Part shown: piece by piece, positions 58,158 through 64,000 of the stretch | Position numbering within the stretch: position 1 is the first letter of the stretch | Layout: every line of letters starts with the position of its first letter | Assembly: GCA_034440615.1 (NCBI GenBank) | Contig: JAOTOM010003998.1 | Span: 1 to 64,000, forward strand | Direction: 5' to 3' | Length of the DNA stretch: 64,000 bases | DNA from: Ashinkailepas kermadecensis | Lineage: Eukaryota > Arthropoda > Thecostraca > Neolepadidae | Program-made: the position numbers and the translations under genes | Notes under the pieces: generated by a model | Databases searched by the model: none | What the model was told of the DNA's origin: nothing | Seen by the model: the letters and a program-made list of their open reading frames with translations, nothing else

Positions 58158-60472
58158 CCGACCGCCGCCCGACCTCCACCCGACCGCCGCCCGACCGCCG
58201 CCCGACCACCGCCCGACCGCCGCCCGACCACCGCCCGACCGCCGACCGACCGCCGCCCGACAGCCTCCCGACCACCTCCCGACCGCCGCCCGACCGCCTC
58301 CCGACCGCCGCCCGACCGCCGACCGACCGCCGCCCGACCACCGCCCGACCGCCGACCGACCGCCGCCCGACCACCGCCCGACCACCGCCCGACCGCCGAC
58401 CGACCGCCGCCCGACAGCCTCCCGACCACCTCCCGACCGCCGCCCGACCGCCTCCCGACCGCCGCCCGACCGCCGCCCGACCGCCGCCCGACCACCGCCC
58501 GACCGCCGACCGACCGCCGCCCGACAGCCTCCCGACCACCTCCCGACCGCCGCCCGACCACCGCCCGACCGCCGCCCGACCACCGCCCGACCGCCGACCG
58601 ACCGCCGCCCGACAGCCTCCCGACCACCTCCCGACCGCCGCCCGACCGCCTCCCGACCGCCGCCCGACCGCCGACCGACCGCCGCCCGACCACCGCCCGA
58701 CCGCCGACCGACCGCCGCCCGACCACCGCCCGACCACCGCCCGACCGCCGACCGACCGCCGCCCGACAGCCTCCCGACCACCTCCCGACCGCCGCCCGAC
58801 CGCCTCCCGACCGCCGCCCGACCGCCGCCCGACCGCCGCCCGACCACCGCCCGACCGCCGACCGACCGCCGCCCGACAGCCTCCCGACCACCTCCCGACC
58901 GCCGCCCGACCGCCTCCCGACCGCCGCCCGACCGCCGACCGACCGCCGCCCGACCGCCGCCCGACCACCGCCCGACCGCCGCCCGACCGCCGACCGACCG
59001 CCGCCCGACAGCCTCCCGACCACCTCCCGACCGCCGCCCGACCGCCGACCGACCGCCGCCCGACAGCCTCCCGACCACCTCCCGACCGCCGCCCGACCGC
59101 CGCCCGACCACCGCCCGACCGCCGCCCGACCACCGCCCGACCGCCGACCGACCGCCGCCCGACAGCCTCCCGACCACCTCCCGACCGCCGCCCGACCGCC
59201 TCCCGACCGCCGCCCGACCGCCGACCGACCGCCGCCCGACCGCCGCCCGACCACCGCCCGACCGCCGCCCGACCGCCGACCGACCGCCGCCCGACAGCCT
59301 CCCGACCACCTCCCGACCGCCGCCCGACCGCCGACCGACCGCCGCCCGACAGCCTCCCGACCACCTCCCGACCGCCGCCCGACCGCCGCCCGACCACCGC
59401 CCGACCGCCGCCCGACCACCGCCCGACCGCCGACCGACCGCCGCCCGACAGCCTCCCGACCACCTCCCGACCGCCGCCCGACCGCCTCCCGACCGCCGCC
59501 CGACCGCCGCCCGACCGCCGCCCGACCACCGCCCGACCGCCGACCGACCGCCGCCCGACAGCCTCCCGACCACCTCCCGACCGCCGCCCGACCGCCTCCC
59601 GACCGCCGCCCGACCGCCGACCGACCGCCGCCCGACCGCCGCCCGACCACCGCCCGACCGCCGCCCGACCGCCGACCGACCGCCGCCCGACAGCCTCCCG
59701 ACCACCTCCCGACCGCCGCCCGACCGCCGACCGACCGCCGCCCGACAGCCTCCCGACCACCTCCCGACCGCCGCCCGACCGCCGCCCGACCACCGCCCGA
59801 CCGCCGCCCGACCACCGCCCGACCGCCGACCGACCGCCGCCCGACAGCCTCCCGACCACCTCCCGACCGCCGCCCGACCGCCTCCCGACCGCCGCCCGAC
59901 CGCCGACCGACCGCCGCCCGACCGCCGCCCGACCACCGCCCGACAGCCTCCCGACCACCTCCCGACCGCCGCCCGACCGCCGCCCGACCACCGCCCGACC
60001 GCCGCCCGACCACCGCCCGACCGCCGACCGACCGCCGCCCGACAGCCTCCCGACCACCTCCCGACCGCCGCCCGACCGCCTCCCGACCGCCGCCCGACCG
60101 CCGACCGACCGCCGCCCGACCGCCGCCCGACCACCGCCCGACCGCCGCCCGACCGCCGACCGACCGCCGCCCGACAGCCTCCCGACCACCTCCCGACCGC
60201 CGCCCGACCGCCGCCCGACCGCCGCCCGACCGCCGCCCGACCGCCGCCCGACCGCCGCCCGACCGCCGCCCGACCACCTCCCGACCGCCTCCCGACCACC
60301 TCCCGACCGCCTCCCGACCGCCGCCCGACCGCCTCCCGACCGCCTCCCGACCGCCTCCCGACCGCCTCCCGACCGCCTCCCGACCGCCGCCCGACCGCCT
60401 CCCGACCACCGCCCGACCGCCGCCCGACCGCCTCCCGACCGCCTCCCGACCGCCGCCCAACCGCACGCACCC
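58158..60472. repeat. 11-bp minisatellite (GCCCGACCGCC)n, ~210 units
   Basis: Units vary at a few positions (GCCCGACCACC, TCCCGACCGCC, GACCGACCGCC, GACAGCCTCCC), and the order of variants recurs in blocks of roughly 285 bp and other multiples of 11. The last ~250 bases are simpler, alternating TCCCGACCGCC and GCCCGACCGCC. No variant contains a stop codon in any of six frames, so four to five frames of 780-880 codons stay open. These are not genes. Confidence 0.98.
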
Positions 60473-60481
60473 GCCGTATTT

Positions 60482-60575
60482 GCGGACTTTTTGCACACTG
60501 TTCGGGTTGAGGTCCCACTGTATGTATCAATGATACCAGGGTGAAATCGAGCATATAATTCGAAAATCGATGTGT
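60482..60575 (+). repeat. Dispersed repeat, copy 1 (second unclassified family)
   Basis: ACACTGTTCGGGTTGAGGTC .. TATCAATGATACCAGGGTGAAAT recurs at 63415-63505 with about three-quarters identity. It directly follows the 11-bp array. Function unknown. Confidence 0.65.
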
Positions 60576-61100
60576 TTTCGCCAATACAGGCGGGCGGGAG
60601 CGTGTGGCGCGGCGGCGGCCCCCTGATGACGTCAGAGAGACGGTCCCTCCACGGGCTTAAGGCGTCGTTCTTTGTCTCCGTCATTCCGCGTATTCCGTGG
60701 AGCGTGACGTGGCATATTTAGTGGGCTGCAGTCGCGGAGCGTTCGGTTAACTTTCGCGCCGGATTATTCGTATGCGCCATTAGTGTCGCTGTTTGTGTTC
60801 CTCCTACTAATGTTCACGACCTTGCATTCATCGTATGCCGTTGCATGAAAACAATGTGGTTGGAGCGCATGTTGGCAACACCAGTAATGATACGAAGCCT
60901 CCAACTATCATTTATTGTCATTGACAACTGATGCCCAGTTGAAAATTTATATACACGTAGTGTCAACAGAAAAAAAATCAAAATGTGAAGCTATTCTGAG
61001 ATGGCCTAGGTAATCGGTAGATGAATGTCAGATATGTTCTGGCCAGGTTTTGACAGGTACGCCAAGGGCAGGAAGGACATTTGCATTGGGCATTGCCCAT
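60576..61100. other. No gene recognised; CpG-rich to 60800
   Basis: 60590-60780 is GC-rich with a CRE-like TGATGACGTCAGA at 60625 and could be promoter-like, but nothing downstream supports a gene. The rest is AT-rich. Confidence 0.35.
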
Positions 61101-61335
61101 TGAACGTGCCGACAGCGGGCCGACGTCGGCCCGCTGTCGGTTGGGGAATGAAATGTCGAACAACTGTCCGACGTCGGCTGGCCCCTATTGATATGCCGAA
61201 TTCAACCCGACATATGTTAATATTCCACGTCAGTATGCCGATGTCGGGCCGAGAGCGGCCCGATGTCGGCATATCGTTGGCGAGATGCCGAACTCGCCCC
61301 GACACATGCCGACAGCGGGCCTACATCGGCATGGT
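61101..61335. repeat. Cluster of GC-rich palindromes
   Basis: 61109-61140 is a perfect 32-base palindrome (CCGACAGCGGGCCGAC and its complement). 61234-61271 is a 17-bp near-perfect inverted repeat (ATGCCGATGTCGGGCCG, AGAG, CGGCCCGATGTCGGCAT). Related CCGACGTCGG, GCCGACAGCGGGC and CATCGGCAT motifs fill the rest. Confidence 0.85.
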
Positions 61336-62750
61336 TACTGGGTGGAGATGCATATAATCAGAAAACGAAGTTTCTGAACGTAGTGTCGATCTAGTGTATT
61401 GCTGTTTCACATCTAAAACTTATAATCTGGCCACGCTGCGATGGAGAACCCTCGCCGATGGGAGAATGCACATTAATTTGTGTCATTTTCGCACAATCCA
61501 GCCCAATCGTACCCCTTCCACAACGTTTCTTGCGAATTTTCGATGTCTTCCTTGGCCCGAACACCACCTCCAGTGTGAGTCGTCATCTTGCAAGAAATCG
61601 CACAGGACGGGGCTGGGCAGCTTTTTTTTCGGCTGCCCAGCTTCCATTTTTTCCGCGTTCCCCGCGGAATCCACAAAATATTGCCACGAAATTCGTGAGG
61701 AGTAGACAATTAACGACACATGACGTCATCGTCCACGGAACTCGTGGACGGAACGTAACAAAGAACGCGGCCTTAATCACTTGCGATTCCACGGGGGTCG
61801 AACCATGATGGTGTCCATTAGTCAGGGCGCTGATGGATTTACTGATGGTGTAAATATGGCCATTGCCACTCCGGCAAGGTGCCACTACATAGTGCACGCC
61901 CAAAACAGCTACTTCAATAGCCTGAAGGCCGGGCTTCCACCTGATGAGGCGATAATGTTAGGGAATTGTTCTGGGAACTAGTATTTTGTGGTTCAAGATG
62001 CCGTGCAGGATGATTACTTGGAGAACACACAGGCGACTGTTCACTGTTGTTGATTAAGTAAGTATTTTAATGGTTAACATGATTTACTTTAATACCGGGC
62101 AAAGGATGCATATCGAAGATGCGCAATCATAAGACTGGAATTATAATTATTTTCCGCTGATGTAATCCAAATTATGAGAGATGCTCCAGTCACATACTTT
62201 TCTGAAATATTTGTGCAACTCTGTGTATTCACTGCATTTCGCATATTATAGCAGGTAGGGCTGATACAGGTGATTTTTTGCTATTGGTGTGCCTGCTTGC
62301 GAAGTTATTGTGGTAAACATTCCCACCAGCCAGTAATGAAACTTTCTCACAGGTAGCGGGGATTGGGAGAAGTGGTGGCAAAATGCATTTTCATCCCAAT
62401 ATTTCAAGTCGACAAAATAACTCCATGCTAAATATAAGCAGCATTGGGATGCGGGTGGTCAACTGGTCCTCCAAAAGTATGGAAAGATATATCCTTGCCA
62501 CCGGTACACAGGTTTCGGTGGGACAACTGCTGTAATTACTTCATTCCTTCTTTCATTGAAAAACAAAATTGACCCACAATTGAATTAGCAATATGGTTTA
62601 CTTTATCTATGAGATATCACGATAATTCATGCCATATACTTTCTCTCTTTCGGAAACATAGTTGTGGTTATGGTCTGAAATTGGCCAGCGAATTTTTCCC
62701 TCAGGAATCGAGCTCATTCACATCAAGCAAAAAGATATCGATCTTATGAG
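61336..62750. other. No gene recognised
   Basis: A perfect 10-bp hairpin (GCTGGGCAGC, T-rich loop, GCTGCCCAGC) lies at 61612-61641. A 116-codon plus-strand frame at 61458-61808 is not recognised. 62000-62750 is AT-rich. Confidence 0.45.
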
Positions 62751-63130
62751 AATCCCGACACACACACACACCAATGAGAAAAAGATATCGATAATGAGGG
62801 AGAATGAGAAAAAGATATCGATCTTAGATCGAACAGCGGACACATTCACCAAGCGCTTCTCGTCGGAACAATGGAGGACACAAGGAGCTACCACTCGTCG
62901 GCTGCCAGAACAATGGAGGACACAAGGAGCTACCACTCGCTCAGGCCGAGACACTCAACGCCGTGTAGCGCCGTCCACGAAAACTCTGGTAGCACATCAT
63001 GCAAGGTGTTTCCATGAAAACTCTGGTAGCACATCATGCAAGGTGTTTCCAAGAAAACTCTGGTAGCACAACATGCAAAGTGTTTCCATGAAAACTCTGG
63101 TAGCACATCATGAAAGGTGTTTCCAGGTAT
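62751..63130. repeat. Three small tandem arrays
   Basis: GAGAAAAAGATATCGAT occurs about three times at 62776-62825. A ~38-bp unit (GAACAATGGAGGACACAAGG plus AGCTACCACTCG) is doubled at 62866-62940. A 37-bp unit (AAAACTCTGGTAGCACATCA plus TGCAAGGTGTTTCCATG) occurs about four times at 62978-63128. Confidence 0.9.
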
Positions 63131-63414
63131 TGCGGTGCAACAAGGCACCTTCCCAATTGGCAAATAAACGTGAGAGAGGAAGTACCGGACTGTATATTAC
63201 GATTTCATCACGTTAAAGTGGATCGAACAGGCCTACATGTCCGATGTTTGATTGGGCGAGGCTGATTTCAGCCAGTTCAAGCTCCGGACCGCTTGCGGAT
63301 TGGTAAGCAGCTAAACAAAAGGCGGCGAGCCGTCTCTCCGACGTGGGCCCCCCGATCGTCCGGGGCGCCTCTGTCCGACCGACGTGGAGCCGAGCGCACC
63401 CGGCCCTGCTTACT
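63131..63414. other. No gene recognised
   Basis: Unique sequence, CpG-rich at 63320-63410, without motifs. Confidence 0.45.
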
Positions 63415-63505
63415 GATGTTTTTAACACTGTTCGAGTTAAGTTCTGACTCTATTTATCAATGATACCAGAGTGAAATGGAACACACAATTTGAAAATGAA
63501 TGTTG
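63415..63505 (+). repeat. Dispersed repeat, copy 2 (second unclassified family)
   Basis: AACACTGTTCGAGTTAAGTT .. TATCAATGATACCAGAGTGAAAT matches 60482-60575. Confidence 0.65.
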
Positions 63506-63894
63506 AAACATAATCAAATGGGGCGTTTTTCACACGTGGATTTTTTCTCTCCACATTTTGTTAAAAAGGAGTTTTACAAATCCTTAAAAATATACTGGTA
63601 TATTTATGTTAAAGGATTGTATTTCATCACACCGTAGTAGTTTTCGGACGTAGAAAACGCTTCCCTATACCAGGAATGCATGAGCATAAACAGATCAGTG
63701 TGTGGTATGACGTCATATTCTCATATTACCTTGCAGGGCAAACCGATGGCCAGAATGATACGGAAGTCTCAGAATCGTGCTCGGGGCCCATGCTAACCCC
63801 ATATACAAAATATAGGCTATATCTGGTTGTGGGTGTATAATTGTGCCTGCCTCCCCCAACCCCACACAAATAGAGTTGGCATGGAATGACCCAT
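63506..63894. other. No gene recognised; AT-rich
   Basis: Unique sequence with no convincing open frame. Confidence 0.5.
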
Positions 63895-64000
63895 ATAGCA
63901 CAGGACAGCAGTGCGCAGTACAAAGTCATATAGCACAATACACAGTACGTAATGCATAGCTACACAGCACAATACACAGTACGTAATGCATAGCTGCACA
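63895..64000. repeat. ~34-bp minisatellite, continues past the window
   Basis: About three units of CACAATACACAGTACGTAAT followed by GCATAGCTACACAG. The last unit reaches the window edge. Confidence 0.85.

Noticed and set aside
58036..60684. 882-codon minus-strand and several 780-811-codon open frames
   Set aside because: They are the 11-bp array read in different frames. Every frame is open because no unit variant has a stop codon. There are no domains or splice signals.
61612..61641. Rho-independent terminator
   Set aside because: The 10-bp hairpin with a T-rich loop looks terminator-like, but the T-run is in the loop and the context is eukaryotic.

Overview
The window is eukaryotic, most likely from an invertebrate animal. 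It has no bacterial-style gene packing. CpG is not depleted in unique sequence. Long (TA)n, (CA)n and (GA)n microsatellites are common, as are tRNA-derived SINEs, CR1/L2-like LINE fragments, PIF/Harbinger remnants and non-autonomous DNA transposons. The one gene I recognise is a tachykinin-receptor-type GPCR whose intact protein motifs resemble arthropod tachykinin receptors. An arthropod is my best guess, but the phylum is not proven.

The dominant content is tandem repeats. More than 40 minisatellite arrays (unit 9 to 88 bp) and several microsatellites occupy very roughly a third of the window. The largest are an 11-bp array of about 210 units (58.16-60.47 kb), a 56-bp array of about 63 units (23.1-26.6 kb), and arrays of 74, 20, 22, 34, 15, 60, 42, 40 and 21 bp. 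Most long open frames in the window are by-products of these arrays, because their units happen to lack stop codons. They are not genes.

Layout. 0-6.5 kb: microsatellite, small minisatellites, a foldback with hammerhead-like core motifs, and one doubtful exon. 6.6-15.3 kb: nearly continuous arrays plus a dead Harbinger transposase (12.3-12.9 kb). 15.3-19.1 kb: a doubtful exon, a SINE with target-site duplications, a TA-flanked inverted-repeat transposon and a candidate terminal exon. 19.1-28.5 kb: arrays. 28.6-32.8 kb: a TTAA-flanked element, the 60-bp array and a CRE-rich array. 33.1-35.3 kb: a broken LINE abutting (TA)n. 38.1-41.6 kb: two exons of the GPCR with arrays packed around their splice sites. 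42.4-47.4 kb: a SINE, a 13-bp array, two full TTAA elements and a second LINE. 47.4-58 kb: mostly unique AT-rich sequence with a nested transposon composite at 51.7-53.7 kb. 58.2-64 kb: the 11-bp array, a palindrome cluster and small arrays.

The most interesting pattern is at the GPCR. The array after the first exon repeats the last 12 exon bases plus the 5' splice site, so several extra donor-like sites follow the true one. The array after the second exon starts 4 bp into the intron. The array before the first exon ends about 35 bp from the acceptor. A similar arrangement may occur at 18.9-19.7 kb.
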